DNA from: Arthrobacter castelli DSM 16402
GTDB lineage: Bacteria; Actinomycetota; Actinomycetes; Actinomycetales; Micrococcaceae
Assembly (NCBI RefSeq): GCF_000430705.1
Contig: NZ_AUMN01000013.1
Span: forward strand, 62,001 to 126,000
Reading direction: 5' to 3'
DNA length: 64,000 nucleotides
Position 1 is the stretch's first letter. The number at the start of each line of letters is the position of its first letter. The notes under the pieces were generated by a model. That model was not told the DNA's origin. It did no database searches and worked only from the letters and a program-made list of their open reading frames with translations. A program made the position numbers and the translations under genes. This document shows positions 1 through 9,138 of the stretch, in pieces.

Positions 1-1557
1 AAGCGCGCCGGTGCTGAGGGTCAGCGGCCCGGCATCGCCGTTGAGGAAGATGCCTTGTTCCGCTTGTCCGTCCCCGTTGATGTCTCCGAAGTAGCTGATC
101 ACCATCAGGCCGGCGGTCCAAATGGGGAACCAGAGTCCTGACTTAATATCGAGCGGTGGGAGTTTGATCTTGGCCGTGAAGTGATAGATCACGTAGACGA
201 CGTATCCCAGAAGCAGGGCGATGAGCATCTTCTCGTTGATCGCCCACCCGGCCCAGTACACCAGCAGGCTGGAGCTGATAAAGGCGATGATCGGCAGAAT
301 GTCGCCGCCGGGCAGCTTGAACGGCCGCTCCTGGTCGGGCAGCTGCCGGCGCAGGGCCCCGACCGCCACCGGACCGGAACCGAAGGAGAGAGCGAATGCG
401 GAGGTGATGAAGCCGATGAACAACTGCCAACTGGGGAACGGAAGGAAGAAAATACAGCCGACGACGAACGTCAGCACCACCGAAGGCCACGGGATGCCGC
501 GGCTGTTCAGGATGGTCAGCCACTGCGGGAAGTTCTCGTTGCGCGCATTGGCGTAGGACAACCGGCTGGTCACGCCGGCATAGATCAACCCGGTGTCAGC
601 GGGCGAAATGATCGCATCCAGCCGCAACAGCCAGGCCAGCCATACCGCACCGAGCACCAGCGCCAGTCCAGCCAAGGGGCCGGCAGCCTCATCGAAGGTC
701 AGGGCGGACCACCCCTCGGAGAGCAACTCGGACGGCAGGGCGGTGATGAAGGCAATCTGCAGCAGTACATAGACAGCCATGGTGATCACGATCGAACCGA
801 TCAGCGCGAACGGGATGTTCTTCTTGGGATTGTCGCTCTCGCCGGCGTACTCGACGGCGTTGCGGAACCCGAGGTAGGAGAAGCCGATTCCGGCCGCCGG
901 AATAGCGACCAGTACGGCGCCCCAGCCTTCGGGCGCGAAGCCGTGGGCGCTCAGGTTCCCCGGGTTGAACTCAAGGAAGAAGAGCATGGCGATTAGCAAG
1001 GCGATGACCGCGAGCTTCCACCACACCAGGACGTTGTTGAACTTGGTGAACAACCTGACGCCCATAATGTTGATCAGGCTGTAGAGGAACATCAAGCCGA
1101 CGGCCACTGCACCGCCGGGAGCGGTCAGCAGGAACGGCCCTTCTTCTGACTGGTACATCAGCCATGGGATGTAAGGATTGGCGTACTGCACTGTCGCCAG
1201 CACTTCGACCGGCGTCACAGCCGCAGCCGCCAGCCAGCTGATCCACCCCGAGCCATAACTGGCGAAGGAACCAAAGGCGTAATGCGGGAATCGGACAATA
1301 CCGCCGGAAACCGGGAACATGGTGGCAAGTTCGGCGTAGACGAAGCCAATCATCATCACCATGATGCCGCCCAGGATCCACGAGAAAATGGCGGCGGGCC
1401 CGGCAATTTGGGAAGCGTACAACGCGCCGAACAGCCAGCCGGAGCCAATGATGGCCCCCACGCCGGTAAATAGCAGGCTGAGCTTGGACACGTGTTTCTT
1501 CAGCCCGGTATCGAGCTGAACTTCAACGTGTCCGAGCCTCGGTTTCATCTCGGTCAT
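1..1557 (-). CDS. APC-family amino-acid permease (YveA-like), 3' end outside window
   Basis: This reading frame is open from the ATG at 1557 to the left edge, giving 519 visible residues and no stop, so the C-terminus is missing. It is a polytopic inner-membrane protein of the amino acid-polyamine-organocation family. Residues about 31-44 carry the unwound first-helix motif GVGAIIGSGWLFG, and a later cytoplasmic loop has the family motif GESDNPKKNIP. By remembered resemblance (GFAPEGW, PFPSWQLF, VYWAGW) the closest known protein is the Bacillus aspartate-proton symporter YveA, so uptake of an acidic amino acid is inferred. A ribosome site GAGGAG lies 8 bases before the start. It is transcribed away from the tRNA-Arg gene. 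The family call is sure; the substrate is not. Confidence 0.88.
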   Translation of the reverse strand, partial: MTEMKPRLGHVEVQLDTGLKKHVSKLSLLFTGVGAIIGSGWLFGALYASQIAGPAAIFSWILGGIMVMMIGFVYAELATMFPVSGGIVRFPHYAFGSFASYGSGWISWLAAAAVTPVEVLATVQYANPYIPWLMYQSEEGPFLLTAPGGAVAVGLMFLYSLINIMGVRLFTKFNNVLVWWKLAVIALLIAMLFFLEFNPGNLSAHGFAPEGWGAVLVAIPAAGIGFSYLGFRNAVEYAGESDNPKKNIPFALIGSIVITMAVYVLLQIAFITALPSELLSEGWSALTFDEAAGPLAGLALVLGAVWLAWLLRLDAIISPADTGLIYAGVTSRLSYANARNENFPQWLTILNSRGIPWPSVVLTFVVGCIFFLPFPSWQLFIGFITSAFALSFGSGPVAVGALRRQLPDQERPFKLPGGDILPIIAFISSSLLVYWAGWAINEKMLIALLLGYVVYVIYHFTAKIKLPPLDIKSGLWFPIWTAGLMVISYFGDINGDGQAEQGIFLNGDAGPLTLSTGAL

Positions 1558-1782
1558 GCTTGTAACTCCTCTTTGAGCTCCTGTGGGAGCCGTCCCCTGC
1601 GGCCCTGGTCAGGCCTTTCGACTGGTGGATGGCATCGTGGGCGTAGTCACATTATCAGCTTACGCCGGGTCTGCTCCATCCGAAGCAGGATGCTCCCCTC
1701 GGAGTGTTGCAGGCCCGCTGATGCACGTCGGGACGACGCAAGGTTGTAAGCTGGATGGCGCGTCCGGCCGCGGGCGCGCCAG

Positions 1783-1856
1783 GCGTGAGTAGCTCAGCTG
1801 GATAGAGCATCCCTCTCCTAAAGGGAAGGCCGCGGGTTCGAATCCCGCCTCGCGCA
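1783..1856 (+). tRNA. tRNA-Arg (anticodon CCU)
   Basis: The sequence folds as a full cloverleaf. The acceptor arm GCGTGAG pairs with CTCGCGC (one G-U pair), the anticodon stem TCCCT/AGGGA encloses the loop CTCCTAA with anticodon CCT, and the T arm GCGGG-TTCGAAT-CCCGC is canonical. The 3' CCA is not encoded. It reads the rare arginine codon AGG. Confidence 0.95.
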
Positions 1857-1963
1857 CTATCGACAGCGCGGCGCGCCCTCGACGGCACAGTGTTGCACCT
1901 GGTGGCACCGTCTGCATACACGAGGCAGCGGAGGGAGAGGCCCCGGAAGGAGCGGGAACGGAC

Positions 1964-2437
1964 GTGGACACTGACGCCCACTCCACAGCTGGAGCCACGG
2001 ATTTATGGGCCTTCCTGACCGGCCGGTGGCAGCTCACCCGACGACTCGTGGACCGGTCCACGGCTGTCGAGGGCCGGTTCGACGGCGTCGTACGGTTTGC
2101 TCCTGATGTTGACGCGCTGCTCCACGATGAAAGCGGTGTGCTGGCCTGGCCGGGACGGGACAAAGTTCCGGCCACCCGGCAATTGCGGTGGCTGCCGGCG
2201 TCGTCGCCATGGGCCGCGGACGTCTGCTTTGATGACGGCCGCCCCTTCCATCATCTGGATTTGTCGTCGGGTCCAGACCAGCCGAGCCATGATTGCCGGC
2301 CGGATATCTACCGGGGACACTTTGAAATACTCGCCCCCGATGAGTGGATGTACGAGTGGGAGGTCACCGGACCGCAGAAGAATCTGTTGCTCGTCAGCCG
2401 GCTGTCCCGCCTTCCGCATGAAGGCTTGCCGGAATAA
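1964..2437 (+). CDS. DUF6314 family protein
   Basis: This is a 157-residue soluble protein starting at a GTG. It resembles the DUF6314 family, seen as small actinobacterial proteins with a lipocalin-like look: WAFLTGRWQLTR near the N-terminus, an acidic-aromatic middle (CFDDGRPFHHLDL) and the C-terminal signature WEVTGPQKNLLLVSR. No catalytic function is established for the family. It stands 62 bp before an NAD(P)-binding reductase in the same direction, so the two may share a transcript. No signal peptide or membrane segment is visible. Confidence 0.72.
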   Translation: MDTDAHSTAGATDLWAFLTGRWQLTRRLVDRSTAVEGRFDGVVRFAPDVDALLHDESGVLAWPGRDKVPATRQLRWLPASSPWAADVCFDDGRPFHHLDLSSGPDQPSHDCRPDIYRGHFEILAPDEWMYEWEVTGPQKNLLLVSRLSRLPHEGLPE

Positions 2438-2499
2438 TCACCGCCAGTGCCGCGGTTCCACCCACAGTCCATCTGTAGAACCGAACGAAGGGATCGCAA

Positions 2500-3156
2500 A
2501 TGTCGAAGATCGCAATTATCGGTGGCCACGGCAAGATCGCCATGTCGCTGACCCGGCAGCTCGCAGCCCGCGGGGACGAGGTACTGAGCGTCTTCCGCAA
2601 TCCGGATCACGGACAGGACGTGCTGGAGGCCGGCGGAACCCCCTTGGTATTCGACGTGGAAACATCGGACGCCGAATCGCTGGCAGAGAATCTGGACGGC
2701 TTCGACGCGGTGGTGTTCGCCGCCGGCGGCGGACCTGAATCCGGAGTGGAACGCAAGAAGACAGTGGACCACGGCGGATCGGTGTTGTCCGCCAAGGCAG
2801 CCGCAAAGGCCGGGGTCAGCCGCTTCGTGCAAGTCTCGGCGATCAGCGTCGACGAACCAGTCCCGGCCGACGCGGGCGAACAGTGGGCAGCCTACGTGGA
2901 AGCCAAACGGAGCGCCGATGAGGAGCTCAAGAAGACGTCCCTGGACTGGACCATCCTGCGCCCCGGCGGCTTGACCAATGACAGCGGCACCGGCAGCATC
3001 CAGCTCGCCGAAAAGCTCGAGCGGGGCCAGGTCCCCCGCGAAGACGTGGCCGCAACGATCATCGCTGTGCTGGATGAGCCCGGCTCGGCCGGCAAGGTCT
3101 GGGAACTAGTGGGCGGCGACACCCCGATCGCCGAGGCCGTCCGCTCGCTCAGCTAA
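2500..3156 (+). CDS. NAD(P)H-binding SDR-type reductase
   Basis: This 218-residue protein belongs to the atypical short-chain dehydrogenases (NAD(P)H-binding, YwnB-like). The Rossmann nucleotide-binding turn is IIGGHGKIAMSL at residues about 5-16, followed by the strand VLSVFRNP, the mid-domain VVFAAGGG and the late segment DWTILRPGGLTND, where family members hold the sugar or flavin substrate. The start has a clear AAGGGA ribosome site 6-8 bases upstream. The substrate cannot be told. It sits between a DUF6314 gene and a convergent ABC exporter, which gives no metabolic hint. Confidence 0.82.
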   Translation: MSKIAIIGGHGKIAMSLTRQLAARGDEVLSVFRNPDHGQDVLEAGGTPLVFDVETSDAESLAENLDGFDAVVFAAGGGPESGVERKKTVDHGGSVLSAKAAAKAGVSRFVQVSAISVDEPVPADAGEQWAAYVEAKRSADEELKKTSLDWTILRPGGLTNDSGTGSIQLAEKLERGQVPREDVAATIIAVLDEPGSAGKVWELVGGDTPIAEAVRSLS

Positions 3157-3183
3157 GTTCGCCGAAGTTGCCGCCGTCGGTGC

Positions 3184-5127
3184 TCAGTACACCTCGGCGG
3201 CAACTTCGTCTGCTCCGGCGTCGTCGACGTCGATTGTGTCGGCTTCGGCGGTGCCGTCTTCGGCCCGGCCCTCCGCAAACTGGGTCCGGTACAGTTCCGC
3301 GTACCGCCCGTCCGCGGCGAGCAGCTCGCTGTGGGTGCCCCGTTCGACGATCCGCCCGTCTTCCACCACCAGGATGGCGTCGACGGCCCTCACAGTTGAC
3401 AGCCGGTGGGCAATGACGACGGCGGTGCGCCCTTGAAGCGCCTCAGCCAGGGCGGCCTGCACCGCCGCTTCCGAGGTGGAATCCAGTGCCGCGGTCGCCT
3501 CATCCAGGATGACCACCCGCGGTTGGGCCAGCAGCAGCCGCGCAATGGTCATCCGCTGGCGCTCACCGCCGGAGAGCCGGTACCCCCGCTCCCCCACGAC
3601 GGTGTCGAGGCCTTCCGGCATGGACCGGATCAGGTCCTCCAGCCGCGCCCGGCCAATGACCTCCCAAATGTGCTCGTCGGTGGCGTCGGGAGCGGCGAGC
3701 GCCAGGTTGGCCCGGATGGTGTCGTGGAAAAGGTGCCCGTCCTGGGTCACCATACCCAGCGTGTTCCGCAGCGATTCGAAGGTGGTGTCCCGCAGGTCCG
3801 TGCCGGCCAGCCGCACCGATCCGCCGTCGACGTCGTAGAGCCGGGCCGTCAGTGCTGCGATAGTCGATTTTCCTGCACCCGAGGACCCGACCAAGGCGAC
3901 CGTCTGTCCGGGCTCAACGTGGAAATTGATGCCGTGCAACACGTCCTCACCGCCGCGGGCATCCAGGGTGGCGACTTCCTCGAGGGAAGCCAGCGACACC
4001 TTTTCCGCCGAGGGGTAGGCGAAGGTGACGTCGTCGAAGTCCACTCCGACCGGGCCTTCCGGGATCGGCGCCGCATCGTCCTTTTCGTCGATCAGCGGCT
4101 TCAGATCCAGCACCTCGAAGACCCGTTCAAAACTGACCAGCGCGCTCATCACTTCCACCCGGGCGCTGGCCAGCGCCGTCAGCGGTGCGTACATCCGGGT
4201 CAGCAGCATGGCAAGCGTAACCACCGTGCCGGCGTCGAGCTGCCCGATCACCGCGTAGAAGCCGCCCAACCCGTAGACCAGGGCCAGTGCCACTGCCGAG
4301 GCGAGCGTCAAGGCGGTGACGAAGGTGAACTGCACCATCGCCGTCTTGACTCCGATATTGCGCACCCGGGCCGCACGCGTTTCGAATTCAGCCGACTCCT
4401 CTGCAGGACGGCCAAACAGCTTGATCAAGGTGGCTCCCGGGGCGGAAAACCGCTCGGTCATCTGGTTGCCCATGGCCGCATTGTGGTCGGCTGCCTCCCG
4501 CTGCAGCACCGCAAGCCGCTTGCCCATCCGGCGGGCCGGAAGGATAAAGGCCGGCAGCAGGATCAGGGCCAGCACCGTGATCTGCCAGGATGCCAATGCC
4601 ATGATGACCAGCGTCATGATCAGCATGACCAGGTTGCTGACCACACCGGACAGCGTGCCGCTGAAGGCCCGCTGGGCACCGATGACGTCGTTGTTCAGCC
4701 GGCTGACCAACGCGCCCGTGCGGGTGCGGGTGAAGAATGCGATCGGCATCTTCAGCACGTGATCAAAGACAGCCGTACGTAAGTCCAGAATCAAGGCTTC
4801 GCCGAGCTGCGAGGACAACCAACGGCTGACCAGGCTCAGGCCGGCGTCGGCGACGGCGATCACTGCCATCAACACGGCCAGCCAGATGATGACGTTGATC
4901 CCGGCGGACCCGGTGATGGCGTTGACGACTTCGCCGGCCAGGATTGGAGTCGTCACGGCAAGCCCGGCCGTGGCGACCGAGAGGATCATAAACCAGATCA
5001 GCTTGGTCCGGTGCGGAGACGCGAAACTCAGGATACGTTTGAGGGTCGCCTTGTTGAAGGGCCGCTCGCCCTTCTTGGCGTACACCATGCTGTGCAGCGA
5101 ACTCCACGCTGCGCCTTCCATGCTCAT
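3184..5127 (-). CDS. ABC-type exporter, fused membrane and ATPase half-transporter
   Basis: This 647-residue half-transporter has an N-terminal six-helix exporter domain (about residues 35-340) and a C-terminal nucleotide-binding domain (about 365-610). The ATPase motifs are complete: Walker A GSSGAGKST, signature LSGGERQR, Walker B VVILDEATAALD and switch histidine AHRLS. It probably works as a homodimer in the cytoplasmic membrane to export a drug or lipid, since no partner half-transporter is adjacent. The N-terminal MSMEGAAWSSLHSM stretch and the acidic C-terminal tail are typical of actinobacterial members annotated as multidrug exporters. The start is set by AAGGAG 5 bases upstream. The substrate is unknown. 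Confidence 0.9.
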   Translation of the reverse strand: MSMEGAAWSSLHSMVYAKKGERPFNKATLKRILSFASPHRTKLIWFMILSVATAGLAVTTPILAGEVVNAITGSAGINVIIWLAVLMAVIAVADAGLSLVSRWLSSQLGEALILDLRTAVFDHVLKMPIAFFTRTRTGALVSRLNNDVIGAQRAFSGTLSGVVSNLVMLIMTLVIMALASWQITVLALILLPAFILPARRMGKRLAVLQREAADHNAAMGNQMTERFSAPGATLIKLFGRPAEESAEFETRAARVRNIGVKTAMVQFTFVTALTLASAVALALVYGLGGFYAVIGQLDAGTVVTLAMLLTRMYAPLTALASARVEVMSALVSFERVFEVLDLKPLIDEKDDAAPIPEGPVGVDFDDVTFAYPSAEKVSLASLEEVATLDARGGEDVLHGINFHVEPGQTVALVGSSGAGKSTIAALTARLYDVDGGSVRLAGTDLRDTTFESLRNTLGMVTQDGHLFHDTIRANLALAAPDATDEHIWEVIGRARLEDLIRSMPEGLDTVVGERGYRLSGGERQRMTIARLLLAQPRVVILDEATAALDSTSEAAVQAALAEALQGRTAVVIAHRLSTVRAVDAILVVEDGRIVERGTHSELLAADGRYAELYRTQFAEGRAEDGTAEADTIDVDDAGADEVAAEVY

Positions 5128-5197
5128 CTGAACTCCTTCGTCGTCGTGAGCAAGCCTACGACCGCAACAGGGACATGCGGCATATCATTCCGGACAT

Positions 5198-6226
5198 TTA
5201 CCGTCCGAGTTCTTTGTTCACTGCCGGAAGAATTTCCGTTCCCAGCAGTTCGATGGATTCCAGCACCTGCTGCTGCGGGATGGAGGAGAAATCGAGCTGG
5301 AAAATCTGCCGGTCGTGGCCCATGAATTCGTGCAGCCGCAGGATCTTTTCGGTGATCTGCTCGGCGTTTCCCACAAACAGCGCGCCCCGGTCCGAGGCCT
5401 GCATATCGTAGGACTGCCGGTCCGGGGCGGGGAAGCCGCGCTCGGCCGAGATCCTGCTCATCGAATCCATCCAGTACGGGTAGTAGGTCTCGTGCGCATC
5501 GTGGCGCAGTATCAGCCCGACACTGCTGACGCCGACCTTCAGATGGTCTGCGTCATGGCCCTGTTCGACGGCGGTACGCCGGTAGAGCTGCTGGTGCTGG
5601 GAGAAACTATTGATGGCCCCGCCGAGCATTGCATACATCACCGGCTTGCCCAATACCGCGGCGCGGGCCGTGGATTCCGGCGTGCCCCCGGTGGCGATCC
5701 AGATATCGAGATTCTCCTGCACCGTGCGTGGCAGGATCCTGGCGTTCTCCAGCGCCGGGCGGAACTTGCCGCTCCAGGTGACGTATTCATGCCGGTCCAG
5801 CTCCAGCAGCAGTTGGATCTTCTCGTTGTAGAGCTCGTCGTAGTCTTGCAGCCGCGCGCCAAACAACGGATAGGACTCGATAAACGAGCCCCGCCCGGCC
5901 GTCAGTTCCGCCCGGCCGCCGGAGAGCTGGTCCAGGGTGGCGAACTGCTGGTACACCCTCACCGGGTCCTCGGTGCTCAGCACGGTCACGGCGCTGCCGA
6001 TGCGGATATGCTTCGTCTGCGCGGCCGCTGACGCAAGCACCATGGCCGGAGCCGAGACCGCGTAATCGGGCCGGTGATGCTCGCCGATCCCGAAATAGTG
6101 CAGCCCCACCTCATCGGCCAGTCGGGCCCGTTCCAACAGGTCAGCCATGCGCTGTTGCACCGACGTCCTCTCCCCGGTGACCGGGTTGGGGTGGATGTCA
6201 CCAAAACTGAAGATACCGAGTTCCAT
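5198..6226 (-). CDS. LLM-class flavin-dependent oxidoreductase (luciferase-like monooxygenase)
   Basis: This is a 342-residue bacterial luciferase-like TIM-barrel protein that uses FMN or F420. It opens with the typical strand MELGIFSFGD, followed by GLHYFGIGEHHRPDY, the flavin-binding region TKHIRIGSAVTVLS, RAELTAGRGSF and LDIWIATGGTPES. The open frame extends 217 codons further upstream, but the start at 6226 is preferred because GGAG lies 5 bases before it and homology begins there. It is divergent from cydA, and the 276-bp space between them contains three palindromes that could control either gene. The substrate is unknown. Confidence 0.88.
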   Translation of the reverse strand: MELGIFSFGDIHPNPVTGERTSVQQRMADLLERARLADEVGLHYFGIGEHHRPDYAVSAPAMVLASAAAQTKHIRIGSAVTVLSTEDPVRVYQQFATLDQLSGGRAELTAGRGSFIESYPLFGARLQDYDELYNEKIQLLLELDRHEYVTWSGKFRPALENARILPRTVQENLDIWIATGGTPESTARAAVLGKPVMYAMLGGAINSFSQHQQLYRRTAVEQGHDADHLKVGVSSVGLILRHDAHETYYPYWMDSMSRISAERGFPAPDRQSYDMQASDRGALFVGNAEQITEKILRLHEFMGHDRQIFQLDFSSIPQQQVLESIELLGTEILPAVNKELGR

Positions 6227-6403
6227 GACCACTCCAACACCGGACCCGGCGGGGCTATTTCCCCGCTCTGGCGGGGGCCCGGGGGCGGGGTGAGGCCGGA
6301 AGCGCTCCGGGCCTGAATGACGCAAGGGCGCGGCGTGCCACCATGCGCACGTCCGACCAGCTGGGCGGCGTGCTGCGCCCGGTTTCCACGCCAACCGACA
6401 ATG

Positions 6404-6444
6404 TTCTACGATGTGTAGAAGACAAATTTCTACAACACGTAGAA
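6404..6444. promoter_or_regulatory. Two perfect inverted repeats upstream of cydA (putative repressor operators)
   Basis: Two copies of TTCTAC-N5-GTAGAA lie at 6404-6420 (spacer GATGT) and 6428-6444 (spacer AACAC). Their centres are 24 bp apart, and the second ends 58 bp before the cydA start. The arms resemble the TACA/TGTA operators of BlaI/MecI/CopY-type repressors. The repeats are seen directly; the regulator family is inferred. Confidence 0.7.
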
Positions 6445-6460
6445 GAAAGCCGGCGCTCGT

Positions 6461-6474
6461 ATACCGAACGGTAT
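6461..6474. promoter_or_regulatory. Palindrome ATACCG-AA-CGGTAT (TetR-type operator-like)
   Basis: ATACC-GAAC-GGTAT is a nearly perfect palindrome 28 bp before the cydA start codon, in the presumed leader or downstream promoter region. ATACCG/CGGTAT half sites are common for TetR-family repressors. No TetR gene is present in the window, so the assignment is inference. Confidence 0.5.
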
Positions 6475-6502
6475 CTGCCGCCACCGGTTCTAAGGACTGC
6501 TG

Positions 6503-8083
6503 ATGGAAGCTCTCGAACTTGCCCGCTGGCAATTCGGCATCACCACGGTCTACCACTTCCTGATGGTGCCGCTGACCATCGGGCTGGGATTGACCGTCGC
6601 CTGTATGCAGACCATGTGGGTGCGCACGGGCAAGGAGCAGTACCTGCGGATGACCAAGTTCTGGGGCAAGCTGTTCCTGATCAACTTCATCCTCGGGGTG
6701 GCCACCGGGCTGGTGCAGGAATTCCAGTTCGGCATGGCCTGGAGCGAGTACTCCCGATTCGTCGGCGATGTCTTCGGCGCCCCGCTGGCGATGGAGGCCC
6801 TGCTGGCCTTCTTTGTGGAATCGGTCTTCCTGGGCCTGTGGATCTTCGGCTGGGACCGGCTGCCCAAAAAACTGCACCTGGCGACGATCTGGGCGGCCAG
6901 CACCGCTTCCATCGGCTCAGCGTATTTCATCCTTGCGGCCAACTCATGGATGCAGCATCCGGTCGGTGTGGAGATGATCGACGGCCGACCGGTGATGGTG
7001 GACGTGTGGGCCGTGCTGACCAACAGCACCCTGCTGGTCGCCTTCCCGCACACCATCTTCGGCGCCTTCGCCGTGGCCGGTGCTTTCCTGCTGGGGATCA
7101 GCTGGTACCACCTGTGGAAGCGGCGCTCCGATGGCATCGATACGGTCGACGACGGCGGCAAGGTGGTCGTTGGTGAAGGCACCGACAACCAGCCCGGGCG
7201 GGACAAGTCCGACCACAAGGTGTGGCTGCAGTCGCTGCGGATCGGGGCCGCCGTCGCCGTCGTCTCCTTTGCCGGGGTGGCCGTCACCGGCGACCTGCAG
7301 GCGAAGCTGATGTTCGAGCAGCAGCCGATGAAGATGGCCGCCGCCGAAGCCGCCTGCCACGACGGCACCGGTTTTTCCGTGCTCTCGGTGGGCAACCTCG
7401 GCTCCGAAAGCTGTGACGACATTACCGCCGTCGTCGAGATCCCCGGGCTGCTCTCCTTCATGGCAAACGGTGACTTCAAGACCGAGGTCGATGGGGTGAA
7501 GTCCTTGATACCGCAGTACAAGGAGGCGTACGGGACCCACATCCCGGACCTGCCCAAATACGGCGAGCGCGGCGGCACCAAGATCGACTACGTACCGGTG
7601 ATGGAAGTGACCTATTGGGGCTTCCGCATCATGATCGGGTTCGGCGCCCTGGCGGCAGGCGCTGCGGCGGTGGCGCTGTTCGTGGTGCGCAAGGGCACCG
7701 TGCCGCGGTCCAAGTGGCTGATGCGGCTGGCCGTGTTCGGCATTCTCGCTCCGTTCGGCGCCAACTCGGCCGGGTGGATCTTCACCGAAATGGGCCGGCA
7801 ACCGTTTGTGGTCGCGCCCAACCCGGATCCCAACGGCATCGACAACGTCTTCATGTTCACGGCCGCCGCCGTCTCCCCCGGCGTCTCAACCGCGGAGCTG
7901 ATCACGTCGCTGGTCGCGTTCACGCTGGTCTACGGCGGGCTGCTCGTCGTGGAGGTGAAGCTGCTCTTCCGGTACGTGCGCGGCGGCGTCCCCTCTGCCA
8001 TGCCTGAGCTGGCGCATGCAGATGACGGGGATGACGACGGCGATGGGAAGGACAAGGACGATGTGCTGGCCTTCGCCTACTGA
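6503..8083 (+). CDS. cydA: Cytochrome bd ubiquinol/menaquinol oxidase subunit I
   Basis: CydA is the 526-residue quinol-oxidising subunit of the cytochrome bd terminal oxidase in the cytoplasmic membrane. It holds hemes b558, b595 and d and reduces oxygen to water with high affinity. Visible marks are an N-terminal helix with the axial histidine (YHFLMVPLTIG, about H18), a second histidine in LLVAFPHTIFGAF, the Q-loop region beginning QPMKMAAAEA and the signature GWIFTEMGRQPFVV. The loop is short, as usual outside Proteobacteria. An AAGGA ribosome site precedes the ATG. It is the first gene of cydA-cydB-cydDC, and the palindromes upstream suggest tight regulation. Confidence 0.96.
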   Translation: MEALELARWQFGITTVYHFLMVPLTIGLGLTVACMQTMWVRTGKEQYLRMTKFWGKLFLINFILGVATGLVQEFQFGMAWSEYSRFVGDVFGAPLAMEALLAFFVESVFLGLWIFGWDRLPKKLHLATIWAASTASIGSAYFILAANSWMQHPVGVEMIDGRPVMVDVWAVLTNSTLLVAFPHTIFGAFAVAGAFLLGISWYHLWKRRSDGIDTVDDGGKVVVGEGTDNQPGRDKSDHKVWLQSLRIGAAVAVVSFAGVAVTGDLQAKLMFEQQPMKMAAAEAACHDGTGFSVLSVGNLGSESCDDITAVVEIPGLLSFMANGDFKTEVDGVKSLIPQYKEAYGTHIPDLPKYGERGGTKIDYVPVMEVTYWGFRIMIGFGALAAGAAAVALFVVRKGTVPRSKWLMRLAVFGILAPFGANSAGWIFTEMGRQPFVVAPNPDPNGIDNVFMFTAAAVSPGVSTAELITSLVAFTLVYGGLLVVEVKLLFRYVRGGVPSAMPELAHADDGDDDGDGKDKDDVLAFAY

Positions 8084-8118
8084 CCGGCGCGCCACCTACG
8101 AACTAATGGAGAGCTGAC

Positions 8119-9138
8119 ATGGATTTCCTTCCCACCCTGTGGTTCATCATTGTTGCCTACCTGTGGACCGGCTACCTGCTGCTGGAAGGGTTCGACCTCG
8201 GCGTCGGAATGCTGATGAAGCTCTTCGCCCGCAACAACCGGGAACGGAGGGTGCTGCTGAATACAGTCGGACCGGTCTGGGACGGTAACGAGGTCTGGCT
8301 GATCACCGCCGGCGCCGCGACGTTCGCGGCGTTCCCGTTCTGGTACGCATCCCTGTTCTCCACCCTGTACCTGCCGCTGCTGGTGGTGCTGATCGGGCTG
8401 ATCTTCCGTGCCGTGGCGTTCGAGTACCGCGGGAAGGTGGATTCGGCGAGCTGGCGCAACCGGTGGGACTGGGCCATCTTCCTGGGCTCATTCGTCTCGG
8501 CCTTCGGCGTCGGCGCCGCGCTGGCGCTGACCACCACCGGGCTGCCGATCAATGCCAACGGCGACCGCGCGGGCGGCCCGTTCTCCTGGTTCAATGGGTA
8601 TGCGCTGCTGGGCGGGGCCGCCGTCGTGCTGTTCTGCCTGGTGCACGCAGCCGCGTTCCTGATGCTCAAAACCGACGGTGATATCAGGGCACGCGCACGC
8701 CGTCTGCTGCTGGCCGGGCTCCCCGCGGGCGTGCTGCCGATGGTCATCTGGGCGTTTGCAGTCCACCGCGACGGTGGTGGAACCGCCACCTGGATCACCC
8801 TGGCCGTCGCCGCCTTCGGTGCAGTGCTCGCCTGGTTGATGGCCGCGAAGAACCGCGACGGCTACACCTTTACAGCCATGGCATTGTTCCTCGTCGCCGG
8901 GACCGCCACCATTTTCACCGCCCTCTTCCCCAAAGTGCTGCCGTCCACCATCAACGATGCGTTCGACCTGACCGTGGCCAACGCCTCGTCGTCGGACTAC
9001 ACCCTCGGCGTCATGAGCGTGGTGGGACTGATCGGACTGCCCGCCGTGCTGGTCTACCAGGGGTGGACCTACTGGGTATTCCGCAAGCGGGTCAGCGCCA
9101 GCCACATCCCCGACGCGCACTCGGTGACAGCCCAATGA
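8119..9138 (+). CDS. cydB: Cytochrome bd oxidase subunit II
   Basis: CydB (339 residues) is the second membrane subunit of the bd oxidase and packs against CydA. It begins with the family signature FLPTLWFIIVAYLWTGYLLLEGFDLGVGML, followed by RRVLLNTVGPVWDGNEVWLI and IFRAVAFEYR, all classic CydB blocks. About eight to nine hydrophobic helices are visible. It lies 35 bp after cydA with GGAGAG before its ATG, and its TGA overlaps the cydDC start (ATGA), so translation is coupled. Confidence 0.96.
   Translation: MDFLPTLWFIIVAYLWTGYLLLEGFDLGVGMLMKLFARNNRERRVLLNTVGPVWDGNEVWLITAGAATFAAFPFWYASLFSTLYLPLLVVLIGLIFRAVAFEYRGKVDSASWRNRWDWAIFLGSFVSAFGVGAALALTTTGLPINANGDRAGGPFSWFNGYALLGGAAVVLFCLVHAAAFLMLKTDGDIRARARRLLLAGLPAGVLPMVIWAFAVHRDGGGTATWITLAVAAFGAVLAWLMAAKNRDGYTFTAMALFLVAGTATIFTALFPKVLPSTINDAFDLTVANASSSDYTLGVMSVVGLIGLPAVLVYQGWTYWVFRKRVSASHIPDAHSVTAQ

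Noticed and set aside
181-996. A 271-codon plus-strand frame and many similar long frames opposite real genes
   Set aside because: They are antisense shadows caused by high GC in the third codon position, with compositions rich in Arg, Gly, Gln and His and no family motifs.
5198-6877. A 559-codon open frame suggesting an N-terminally extended oxidoreductase
   Set aside because: The luciferase-like family starts at the ATG at 6226, which has a ribosome site. The extension crosses the cydA promoter and the cydA coding start on the other strand.
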